Part shown: one piece after another, positions 31,886 through 42,800 of the stretch
Numbering within the stretch: position 1 is the stretch's first letter
Layout: every line of letters starts with the position of its first letter
NCBI GenBank assembly: GCA_964016985.1
Contig: OZ024826.1
Span: forward strand, 57,845,735-57,909,734
Length of the DNA stretch: 64,000 nt
Origin: Anodontia alba
Lineage: Eukaryota > Mollusca > Bivalvia > Lucinida > Lucinidae
Reading direction: 5' to 3'
The notes under the pieces: generated by a model
The model's input: only the letters and a program-made list of their open reading frames with translations
The model's database searches: none
Told to the model about the DNA's origin: nothing
Made by a program: the position numbers and the translations under genes

Positions 31886-32210
31886 TTTGTTTGTGTTGAG
31901 GTTTTATGGCCCGGTCAACCCAATGGGGTCATGTCAAGTGCAGTCAGTTTACCTAACCACTCTTTTACTGGACAAGCTTAGTCCTCTATTAAAGCGGTTA
32001 ACCAGTATTGTACACATTCTTTCACCAGAAACTGACAACTGCCCTGCTTGAATCAGCAGAAAGGACAGACGACCGTAGAAAATATTTCATGATCAAATCT
32101 CCACAAAAGAATGTTCCGAGCCGGCATGGGGGGAGGAAGGGGGGCGGGTCGAACCTGCAACCTGCTGATCATCAGTCAGACGCACATCCAACCGAGCCAC
32201 CAAGGTAGGC
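31886..32210 (-). mobile_element. tRNA-derived SINE with near-perfect target duplication
   Basis: Minus-strand SINE. The left tip is TTTGTTTGTGTTGAGG. The body has CTGACAACTGCCCTGCTTGA. The head has GGGCGGGTCGAACCTGC. The flanks TGTGTGGTAA (31876-31885) and TGTGCGGTAA (32211-32220) differ at one of ten bases, so the insertion is older than those with perfect duplications. Confidence 0.85.
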
Positions 32211-32269
32211 TGTGCGGTAAATAGGTCGAATACAGTACTCATGATGCACAATAAAAGACAAGGGCCCCA

Positions 32270-32460
32270 ATGCTATATTTGAGTAATGAAGACCCAGATC
32301 AGCCAGTGCATTTCTGCAGTCTGATCAGGGCCTTCATTATCCTGTTACAGAATCACAAGATATTGTATAATATACACACTGACACTGTAGACCCCGATCA
32401 GACTGGGAGAATGCACAGACAGAGCTATGACTTAGCTTTTTTGCATATTGCAAGGGTCTT
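32270..32460. repeat. Family E dispersed repeat
   Basis: GAAGACCCAGATCAGCCAGT, GCAGTCTGATCAGGGCCTTC and GTAGACCCCGATCAGACTG. Confidence 0.5.
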
Positions 32461-32597
32461 TTCTTGTGTTTTGCATCATAAGGTGATGATTTAGCATAAT
32501 TTTTATGGCACTCACATGAAAGCATACATGTATATGAGGAAATTACAATGAATAACTATGATATGCATTTTATGTGCAAAAATAACAAAAAATACCT

Positions 32598-32834
32598 GGG
32601 CCCAGCTGTTCAAAGTATTGTTAGCTTTACAAGCTTGTTTGTGGTCAAAGTGTTAACTGTTTTAGTAATTACAATATCTAATTCACAATTATTTTTGCTG
32701 AAAAAAATGCGAGTAGCTTTTGCAAATGCAAAAGCTACTCACATTTTTTTCAGCAAAAATAGCGTATATGACATATTTAATGATCGAAGTGATATGTTAA
32801 TTTACGACATCCTTAGTTTTGAACAACTGCCCCC
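32598..32834. repeat. Family A MITE, subfamily 3
   Basis: GGGCCCAGCTGTTCAAAG at left and TTTTGAACAACTGCCCC at right. It carries the diagnostic GTGGTCAAAGTGTTAACTG. The central hairpin is GCGAGTAGCTTTTGCAAATG and its inverse. Confidence 0.85.
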
Positions 32835-32857
32835 TGATGTCAGATTACTCAATATCA

Positions 32858-33052
32858 ATAGCTCCAGCTAAAAAGGGTATCCACATATCTTTTTTTTATT
32901 TCTCCACAAAAACATATGTTGTGGATACACATTGGAAACAACTATTGCAAGGTGCTTCTAATCAATACCAACAACATATATTTTCATGGAGAAATAGGAA
33001 AAAATATCAGGACTTTTTTTTAAGAAAACTGCATAGTATCTGGAGCTCTGAT
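32858..33052. repeat. Family B MITE
   Basis: ATAGCTCCAGCTAAAAAGGG at left and AGTATCTGGAGCTCTGAT at right. The core is CTCCACAAAAACATATGTTG and CATGGAGAAATAGG. Confidence 0.75.
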
Positions 33053-33089
33053 ATCAGCATTTGGCAGTTTTAACCCATTTACATCCAGT

Positions 33090-33300
33090 GGACTCTTCCG
33101 CCGCACCTCTTCGGACAAGTCCATTTCCTAAACAAGGCATGTTTGGTTAGTTTATATTGTTACAATGTCTTGTTGAAATTTATTTTTTTATGCAAACTGT
33201 GTAGACCCTGATCAGACACCACATTCTGCCACATCTGATCTAGGTTTACACTGTTTACCAATGTCCCTTTTATGGGAAGGTAGGCATAAATGGATTAAGA
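33090..33300. repeat. Family C3 MITE
   Basis: CTCTTCGGACAAGTCCATTT, the GTGTAGACCCTGATCAGACA core, then AATGTCCCTTTTATGGGAAG. It matches the 9355 copy. Confidence 0.7.
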
Positions 33301-33387
33301 TCTACTCCAGTGTATTGTTTTTGTTATGCTACATCAATTTCATCAAATAATATTTTTATTCTGATCATTTTAACTTCGCATGCAACA

Positions 33388-33608
33388 TACCCCATTTACC
33401 GTAAGTATTCGGACAGACAGGTCTGAGTAAACAATGTAGACCCAGGTGAGACGCCACGGAATGCAGTGTCTCATCAATGTCTACACCGTTTGCCAGTCAT
33501 TCAGCAATTTACAGACAAAACAACAGGTTGTACATTGCATTTGTTCAAATTTTTGAACAAGTATGGTAAGGAGTTAAGATGTCCAAATACTTAGGATAAA
33601 TACTGTAA
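33388..33608. repeat. Family C1 MITE, full length
   Basis: ATTTACCGTAAGTATTCGGA at left, GAACAAGTATGGTAAGGAG and TACTTAGGATAAATACTG at right. Confidence 0.75.
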
Positions 33609-33841
33609 AAAATGTGGCATGCTTATACACTTCATAACAAAAACAACTTGGGATTACAGATATTCTTTTCTCTCCATATAATCATGTCAGGGACATTCAT
33701 TAAAATTAAAATTGCTTCATTGAGGCATTTCTTAAATGTACCACACCAAACATTTTTTAAAAGAATTGAGACACATTTTTGAAAACAAATCTTACCTTGT
33801 GCATTATGCATTCACAATAATTATATTTACCCTAAATATCT

Positions 33842-34089
33842 GTGCCCAGTTGTTCAAAGCATCATTAGCTTAACAAGCTCAGTAAAGACACTCGTTAACT
33901 GTTGTAGCTAAGGTGTTTTAAATATACTGACATTTTTGCTGCCAAAATGTGTGTAGCTTTTGCAATGCAAAAGCTACTCACATTTTTTCAGCAAAAATAT
34001 CAATGTACACGTATTTGCCATATTTCAAGATAGAAATTTTAACAACACGTCAGCTAACAACTTCATTTAGTTTTGAACAGCTGGGCCCT
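33842..34089. repeat. Family A MITE, subfamily 2
   Basis: TGCCCAGTTGTTCAAAGC at left and GAACAGCTGGGCCC at right. It carries GTATTTGCCATATTTCAAGA, shared with the copies at 34599 and 57799. Confidence 0.85.
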
Positions 34090-34194
34090 GGACACATATA
34101 TGTCTTCGCAAACAATGTAAATCAAGATAAAACTGCTCCTGACTGCCATTCTGCCACTATATTTTACACATCATCTGGCTACGCCAGGTAAAAA

Positions 34195-34280
34195 CAAGTC
34201 TTCAGCATATGCGGTCAGTGGAGGCCCAGATCAGCCTGTGCATCTGCACAGTCTGATCAGGCCCTTGAATGTCCACTAAC
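34195..34280. repeat. Family E fragment
   Basis: GCCCAGATCAGCCTGTGCAT and GCACAGTCTGATCAGGCCC form a short palindromic pair. Confidence 0.5.
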
Positions 34281-34431
34281 AGAATCACTGGACATTACAG
34301 AATGTATCAATGGAAAGCAAATGCCTGCATGTGACTTTGCGCATGTGCGGAAGGAATCTGAATCCATGCATTTTGCACATGTTCAAAGACATCTTTTCAC
34401 TTGACGTGACCAATCTGGTACTCAAATTGAC

Positions 34432-34505
34432 ATATTCAAATTTTAGGATAAGAATGTCAGGAAATTAAGGTGTCCAAATATTACAGTAAATATGTTATTT
34501 TGGCA
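34432..34505. repeat. Family C1 right-end fragment
   Basis: TTCAAATTTTAGGATAAGAA and TTAAGGTGTCCAAATATTAC match the right end of C1 elements. Confidence 0.5.
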
Positions 34506-34598
34506 GAATTTACCATATTTACCCTAGATATTTACTTTATTTAGACATCTTTTTTTACCAAACTGGACTTAGTTGTTCAAAGCATCGTTAGCTTAACC

Positions 34599-34822
34599 TG
34601 GGCCCAGTTGTTCAAAGCATTGCTAGCTTAATGAGCTCATTAATGACAAACTGGTTAACTGTGTAGCTGAGGTATTTTCAAATACATTGATATTTTTGCT
34701 GCAAAAATGTGAGTGCAAAAGCTACTCACATTTTTTCAGCAAAAATATCAATGTATTTGCCATATTTCAAGACAGAAATTTTAACATCATGTTATCTAAC
34801 AAGTTTTGGACAACTGGGCCCT
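34599..34822. repeat. Family A MITE, subfamily 2, with duplicated left tip
   Basis: A second truncated left tip (TTAGTTGTTCAAAGCATCGT) lies immediately before it at 34569-34592. The central palindrome GTGAGTGCAAAAGCTACTCAC has lost part of one arm. Confidence 0.8.
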
Positions 34823-34868
34823 GGTTCTAAAATCTGTACAAGGCCAGTTGAGTCTTTACTACATATTG

Positions 34869-35172
34869 TCTACCGGCCTTGGTGGCTTGGATGCGCATCT
34901 GACTGGAGACCAGGAGGTCACGGTTTCGACCCCCGCTGAGGTCGGCAACATATTCTTTCGTGGAGACTGATCATGGAATATTTTCTGTGGTCATTCTCTC
35001 CCTTCCGCTGATTCAAGAAGGGCAGTTGTCAGTTTCTGGCAAAAGAATGTGCACAATACTAGTTAACCCCTTAGAGGATTAAGTCTGCCCAGTAAACATG
35101 TGGTTAGGCAAACTGATCGCACTTGACATGACCCCATTGGGTTGACTGGGCCGTAAAACACCAACACAAACA
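34869..35172 (+). mobile_element. tRNA-derived SINE, plus orientation
   Basis: The only plus-strand SINE here. The head at left is CCGGCCTTGGTGGCTTGGAT (A-box region) then GGTCACGGTTTCGACCCCCG (B-box region). The body runs through GATTCAAGAAGGGCAGTTGTC, and the 3' tail is ACACCAACACAAACAAACAA, an AAC-type simple repeat. A 5-base deletion interrupts the A box (GGCTTGGATG). Confidence 0.85.
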
Positions 35173-35194
35173 AACAAGCAAACCTATCGTGTAA

Positions 35195-35310
35195 AAACTG
35201 TTGGATGAGTGGCAAACAGCAAAGACCCTTATCAGATGCTGTAGAATGCAGCATATGATCTGGGCCTACACTGTTTGCTCAAGCCCATCTGTCCCAATAC
35301 TTAGGGCTTT
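35195..35310. repeat. Family C1 MITE, left end missing
   Basis: GTGGCAAACAGCAAAGACCC and its right arm, then CATCTGTCCCAATACTTAGG. Confidence 0.65.
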
Positions 35311-35570
35311 ACATAGTAGCTTTAACTCATCCTAATATGAGCTGGGCCAATCTAAAAAGTGTCTTCAAGCAGCTATGTAGATTGGTAAATCAGGAAAGTG
35401 GTACCTTGTCACATATTTGTTGTAAAATCTGATCAGCCTATGTACCTAAACAATCTCTTCAGAACATGCCATGATCACATTGTATGAACATACAGGTCAG
35501 GTAGTTAGAGCTTCTTGACTTCTCTACAACATATGGTCCCTTTCTTCTGATCATGTGGTGCTAAAATTCT

Positions 35571-35814
35571 GGGCCCGGTTGTTCAAAGCGTCGTTAGCTT
35601 AACAAGCTCGTTAAGGGTCATTTCGTTAACTGTTTTAGCAGATTCAATATGCAATATTCTGATATTTTTTGCTGAAAAAATGTGAGTAGCTTTTGCAGTG
35701 CAAAAGCTACTCACATTTTTTCAGCAAAAAATTTCAGCATATTTGCGTATGACCCGATATAAATTTTAACGAATCGTTAACTAACGACATCGTTAGCTTT
35801 GAACAACTGGGCCT
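35571..35814. repeat. Family A MITE in the CWH43 3' UTR region, subfamily 1
   Basis: GGGCCCGGTTGTTCAAAGC to GAACAACTGGGCC. It lies 22 bp beyond the CWH43 stop codon, so unless the transcript ends at once it becomes a large hairpin at the start of the 3' UTR. It is very close in sequence to the copies at 38068 and 62632. Confidence 0.85.
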
Positions 35815-35835
35815 TGGTAGTTCTGTTTGATGTAT

Positions 35836-35917
35836 CTATGGCAGGAAATACTTAGGTGTGCTCATGTGGAAGCGATGATCTGAGAAATAGCCATGACCTG
35901 GATAGAAGGTTCCAAAC
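35836..35917 (-). CDS. CWH43: CWH43 terminal exon
   Basis: Acceptor TTTTTTTTATCAG. Encodes [17 protein letters not shown] and [10 protein letters not shown], then TAG. The HMSTPKYF ending is the conserved C-terminus of animal CWH43, with only one extra residue here. Confidence 0.97.
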
Positions 35918-38900
35918 CTGATAAAAAAAAGTAAAATAAAAACATGAAATGGTAATACCCCACTACTAAAGTGTGGCAGGCAGATAACTCAAAAAATGAG
36001 GAAATTCACCCATAAGCAGTGACCAAAATTTGATCAGGTCATCTACACCTTGGTTCCAAACTGCTTGCAAAATTTCATGAGCTTAATTCAAGTGGGTCCT
36101 TAGATATTTTGCTAACAAGATTTTCAATGGCCTAAGTTTGAAAAGGGGTATTACTCCACCATGAAGACCCCGACAGAAAAGAAAAACCAAATTGACAATG
36201 GGCAATAACTCAAGAAGTATCTGGCAGTATTTATTCAAATGTTAATCAGGTCATCTACTTCTCACTAACATTCTATTCACTAGGTTTCACGACTCTAGCT
36301 TCAAAGTTGTTGAGATATTGTGCTGACAAGATGTCATCCATATATTTTCAAAGGGCCATAATTCAGGAAAGGCACATAACCTTGACAAGAAAAAAAACAT
36401 GTGTCAGCTATTTTTTCATGAGAAATCAATTTATAAAATTTCAAAACCCTAGCATGCACAGTTCAAAAGTTAGGCTATGCATCAAAGTGTGCAATGTAAA
36501 AATGCCCAAAATGACAAAGGGACATAACTCTAGAAGTACTTTTAAAAATTTATTCAAAAGTTAATCAGGTCATCTACTCAATGTTACTGATCTAGTCTTC
36601 AAATTTCAAGACTCTAGCTTCAACAGTTTTTGAGAAATTTTGCTGACAAGATTTCCTCCATATTTTTTTAAAGGGTCATAACTAACAAAAAGGGCATAAT
36701 CCTGATAAGAAAAAAAAGATAGCGTTGTCAGCTATTTTTTCATGAGGAATCCATATATGAAATTTCAAAACCCTAGCATGCACAGTTAAAAATTTACCAA
36801 AAAATGTGCAATGTAAAAATGCCCAAAATGACAAAGGGTCATAACTCAAGAAGTACTATTCAGAATTTATTCAAAAGTTAATCAGGTTATCTACTCATCG
36901 CTACCAACCTATTCCTCAAATTTCAAGGCTCTAGCTTCAATAGTCTTTTAGATATTTTGCTGACAAGATTTCATCCATATTTTTTCAAAGGGCCATAACT
37001 CAGGAAAGGGGCACAATCCTGATAAGAAAAAAAAATATATGTCAACTATTTTTTCATGAGGAATCCATATATGAAATTTCAAAACCCTAGCATGCACAGT
37101 TCAAAACTTATGCTATGCATCAAAAAGTCTGCAATGTAAAAATGCCCAAAATGACTGAGGGCCATAACTTGAGAATTATTTTTCAGAATTTATTCAAAAG
37201 TTAATCAGGTCATCTACTCATTGCTACCAATCTATTCCTAAAACTTCAAGGCTCTAGCTTCAATAGTTTTTGAGATATTTTGCTGACAAGATTTCATCCA
37301 TATTTTTTCAAAGGGCCATAACTCAAGAAAGAAGCATAATCCTGATAAGAAAAAAATATGTGTCAGCTATTTTCTCATGAGGAATCCATATATGAAATTT
37401 CAAAATCCTAGCATGCAGGGTTCAGAAGTTATGCTATGCATCAAAAAGCATAACACACGGACGAACGAACCAGAAGAAATATGCCCCTCCAACTTCTTCA
37501 ACTTGGGGGCATAACCAGATACAATATTAATGCACATACCAAGTTTGGTGAAAATCAATTGATATTTACTCAAGTAATCATCCGGAAACAAAATTATGGA
37601 CATGTGGCGGGCAGATAACTGTCAAAAACTGATGAAAATTGACCATTTGCAATCACAAACCAGATCTCCACAATATCAATGCAAACACCAAGTTTGGTGA
37701 AAATCCATTGACATTTACTCAAATTATCATCTGGAAACAAAATTACTGACAGACAGACAGACTGACATACGTATGACCAATGTGAAACCATAATCCCCGC
37801 CACTATTGTGAGGCGGGGTATGAAAACATAAATACTCATAGCTCTAGACAAGTGGAGATATCAGGTAGATATTTTTTATTTCTCCACTAAAATACATGCT
37901 GTGGATACTCATTAAAACCCACAATTTATGTTTTAATACAGAAATAAAAAAAATATCCATACTTTTTGGTTGAAAAAAAGTGGCTTATTTAGTGCTATAG
38001 TCCTCATCCACACATACATAAAATGGCTATAAAAAGAGACATAGAGGATTAATACCACAATAAACCTGGGCCCAGTTGTTCAAAGCGTCGTTAGCTTAAC
38101 GAGCTCATTAAGGGTCATTTCGTTAACTGTTTTAGCAGATTCAATATACAACATTCTGATATTTTTTGCTGAAAAAATGTGAGTAGCTTTTGCAGTGCAA
38201 AAGCTACTCACATTTTTTCAGCAAAAAATTTCAGAATATTTGCGTATCACTCGATGTAAATTTTAACGAATCGTTAACTAACGACATCGTTAGCTTTGAA
38301 CAACTGGGCCCTGATTTTTAATGTCTATAGGGGGCCATAACTCATGTCAGAATGAACACAAAAATGCTGATTTTGTAATGGACCCAAGTTTACTAGTCAT
38401 TAAGTATTCTGTAAGTTTTCAACTTAAATATTCACCTGCTATGAAATCTCACATGTTCTGGTACATCATCAGGATCTGTAGTTGTTCTAACATTATCTTC
38501 ATAGTCATCTGGATTTTCTGGGATCTCAAATCTTCCCACCTGAACCTCGGTATCACTTAATCCTCCATGGGTTATCCTAGCATAGCCAGTTCTATAAAGA
38601 ATACACAAAAATTATAGCTCTACATAGCTCCAAATATGGTGGATTTTTTCCAACCTAAAAGTACTGATACTTTTCTTGTTTCTCGACGAAAACATGTTGT
38701 GGTACTCATTAGAAGTGCCTTGGCAAGGCCGAGGTGCTTCTGAGTACCACAACATGTTTTCATGAAGAAATAAGAAAAATATTATGTGGATAGCCTCTCT
38801 TATCTGGAGCTATGGCTCTAAGTAAGGTGTGCTGATAACATTGTGGATACTCATTGAAGGCATTACAATGAGCAACTCAAGGTATGTCTTGATGCTATCA

Positions 38901-39815
38901 TTGTGGTCATTTTCTTCAACAGATGCTCATTTTGCTCTGTTTTCTTTGTTTATATTGTTATACTGTTTGGAGTTGCATCACAAGATAAGGGTGAAGCTTC
39001 TACTGAGCAAAACTGGTTTAAGCTCCCTAGTTTTTTTTTTTTTTTACTGACCATTCCGAGGTGGTTCCTCTGTTGCAGTTCTTCTTAGATTGTGTATCAG
39101 TGGTGTTTGTTTTGTCATTATTTGTTTCTCGTCTTTCCTTCTTTTGGTGCCTTGGGACAGCTGTGCTTTGTGATTGTGGCATTTCCTAGGTATCTTCACA
39201 TATATTTTTGATGCAAAAATAATGTTTGTGTTTGTTTGTGTTGAGGTTTTATGGCCTAGTCAACATGTTGGGGTATTGTAGAGCATGGTCAGTTTACCTA
39301 ACCATACTAGCTTCTGGGCAGGCTTAGTCCTCTAAGCAGTAAACCAGTACTTGTGCACATTCTTTCACCATAAACTAACAACTGCCCTTCTTGAATCAGC
39401 GGAAAGGAGAGAATGACCGTAGAAAATATTTCATGATCAATCTTCACGAAAAAATGTTGCCAGACCGTGCAGGGATAAAACCTAAGACCACCTGATCTCC
39501 AGTCGGATGCGCATCTGACTGAGCCACCGAGGCAGTGGCAAAAATAATGATCTTGATGCAAAAGTAACAAATGCAACTTCCAAATACATCCTTTATCTGG
39601 ACCTATGAATTAAGAAGCACACATTATTTGAGCTACATGTACATTTTTACTATGTCTGAGCAGTATTTAAGTAGACAAGCTAATTAATTAAAAAACATAA
39701 CTAAACAAACTGTTTAAGCAAAATGTTAGCTTTTTTTTGGTGAACAAAAATCCAACATTTTGGAGTAGGCCACCTTACTGAGTTGTGATTTCATCAGTTA
39801 GAAATGTCTATTTTT

Positions 39816-39856
<41 letters not shown>

Positions 39857-42800
39857 ATGCGTGTGTGCATGTGTGTGTGAGATCCTTCTGAACCTATGTA
39901 TTCTGGTTGTCTGCTTTTAACTCTTTCAACCCTACAGACCTAACAAAACATATAATTTTGCAAACAGCCATCTTAACAGGATCTACACTGTTTGCCATTT
40001 GATTTGGAGTTTTGAACCACACCCCCATCGTCAACAATGAATATTTCCAAATCAACGACAGAACAGTCCACTCCAGAAACTCAGGGGTGAAAGGGTTAAA
40101 CATGAATTAACACAGGAAGGCCCAGGGGTGTATAAAATCTAAAGACTTTTCTATATGCAGGAAATCTTACACATATTAATCTTTTCACTCCTGTATTTGT
40201 GAACTGGCCTCTATCATCCTTGAATTTGGACGTCCATTGTTGCAAATAGAGGAATCAGTAAAAAATTGAAAAAACAAGAAATGTCAATAAGCAGTCACCA
40301 TCATTGGGTTTCTGATTAATGTGCAGGTACGGGGGAAACATCCACATCAGTGCTTATTAGATATCCCCCCGCTCAGAAATCAAAATGTCATGGATGGCTG
40401 GATAACATGAAGGCAGAATACCCCACACCCACATACACACACACACAAACACAGCTTGTAGAGGGTATAATGAATGGCAAACAGTGTATATCCTGATGAT
40501 GGCGCATTATATGAGCCATCTCATCTGGATCTACACAGTTTGCAGAGATTCGGTTTGGTCTGCTGGGCTGAAAGGTTTAAAACAATACCTGTACTTACCG
40601 TCTCAGCCCTCTATACATGATATATTCACAGAACCTCTTTCTGTCTGTGGCATCTATATCTTTGACGTTACCATCATTTATCAGCATGGAATATTCTTGG
40701 CTACTTGGCTTTGATGTAACATAACCCATGAATACCACAGGATTTTCGCTGTTAAAAATTATATGAATACATAAGTTATTGAGATGGGACAAAGCAAACC
40801 ATCAGAGACTAAATATTCTAAGCATTTATACAGACTGATCAGTTTACTATTTGCTCCGTGGATTTCTTAACCCATTTATGCCAAGCATCCAATAAAAAGG
40901 ACACTGGCAAACAGTGCAGACTCAGATCAGACACTGCAGAATGCTCAGCTTTCTTTCTCTTAGATGTGTTCATTCATGCTATTAAAGGAAAATTATGAAG
41001 ATAATTCTATTATGTACCAACAACAAGCTACAACGTCAGAAAACGTACCTTCAGATATGTGCATCCGGGGAAGATTCAAATTAGCCTGGATAGCTAATAA
41101 TGCAAAGTTCGTTCATTCTGACAATGAAGATTCTGGCCACAACTGCACAGGTGCACAGGCTAATATGAGCCTTTGCTGTACACACATCAGAACTTCAGAA
41201 GGTATGTTTTCCTACATTGCAACTCAAATGATGATCTGGGCCCAGTTGTTCAAAGCATCGTTAGCTTAACGAGCTCGTTAGTGGTCAAAATGTTAACTGT
41301 TCTAGTAAGCACAATATCTAATTCACAGGTATTTTTGCTGAAAAAATGTGAGTAGCTTTTGCAAATGCAAAAGCTACTCACATTTTTTTTCAGCAAAATA
41401 TTATCATATATGCCATATTTAATGATCAAAGTTTTAACGATACGTTAACTAACTACAGTTTTGAACAACTGGGCCCTGGTGTTTTACGACCATTTCAATA
41501 TTATTTAACTCATATCAAGATGGGCTGCACACTCATGAAATGAATTCCACCTTCAGCTGGATATGAACCTTGGTCCTCATGATCCATAGTTTGAAACGCA
41601 TGACCCAATAAAGAAATAAGTGTTTATCTAAGTATGATTCCTATCTATATTAATTTCTGTGTACTTTACCAGTTTTTTAATTCTTTAGCTAGAAATTCTG
41701 CCTGCAGTTTTCTATCCAGCCTATCTCTGTCATTGCCCATGTGTGTAGCAACGAAGTCTACCAGGCTACCCGAGACATTCACAGTAACTGTCAATCCTGG
41801 AGCCAGCTCACCTGCAAGAATTGAGCAATATGAAACAAACAGTGCAGGCTGATATGTATACTCACTGTATGCCTGCAGAAATACAGGCGAACTTCAATAA
41901 CTCCAACATCTTTGGGACCATGTAAATTTGTTCGAGACATGGATAGTTTGAGCCACTGAGGGTTAATCATAACAGCAGGTCAGGAGGCAAATGGATATAA
42001 TTTAGGGATGTCTTTTCAATCTTCTGTATAATAATGGTATGTTGAGTGTATTCATTAGAATTGCCATACTTTCATGATAAAATAAGAAAATTTTCCTAAA
42101 ATTTTCCATAATTATTTGCTTTCTTGGCTATCAAGAGAATTTCCTAGGGACTCAAAAAACGAGTTTGAATTAGCCATAGTAAACGAGTCATCGGTGTTCG
42201 AGTCATTGAGGTTTTACTGTATATACAAATCCACTGGCGAAAAGCCAAAATTGCATTCTGCATTCATTCAGTTAGTACATGAAATCTTCCAACTCGAACA
42301 ATTTGAAAACGACAGAAAACTTTTAACAACCAGCTGCAGGTAAGTAAATACCATATTTACCCTAAGCAGTGTGCTGGATGGATGGTTTGGACAGTAATGG
42401 CCCAGTCAACATTATTAAGGTCATGTCAGGCCAGTCAGTTTACCTAACCTCATTTTTCCTGGGAAAGCATAGTCCTTTAAGCGGTTAACCAGTATGTGTG
42501 CACATTCTTTTGCTATGGGACATAAAGGCCTGAGCAAACAATGCAGATCCACTGCTTTTTGCAGCATTTGATCTGGATCTACACAGTTCTGCCACTCATC
42601 CACACACATCAAAAGGTAGTAAAATGGACTTATTAAAATTTCTAACACAAGGGCAGAAAGGAGTAAAGGTGTCCGAATATATTGGGTAAATATGGTAAAG
42701 CTGACTCAAAACCGAGAAACGAGGTGTCTTCAAGCATATGCAGAAAGTGCAGACTAATCAGATTAGCCCCAGATAAGATGCCTTTTTTTTTCAACCAAAA

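Noticed and set aside
36307..36564. 85-codon plus-strand ORF
   Set aside because: It lies wholly within the pearl-like 300-bp units and is not conserved between units.
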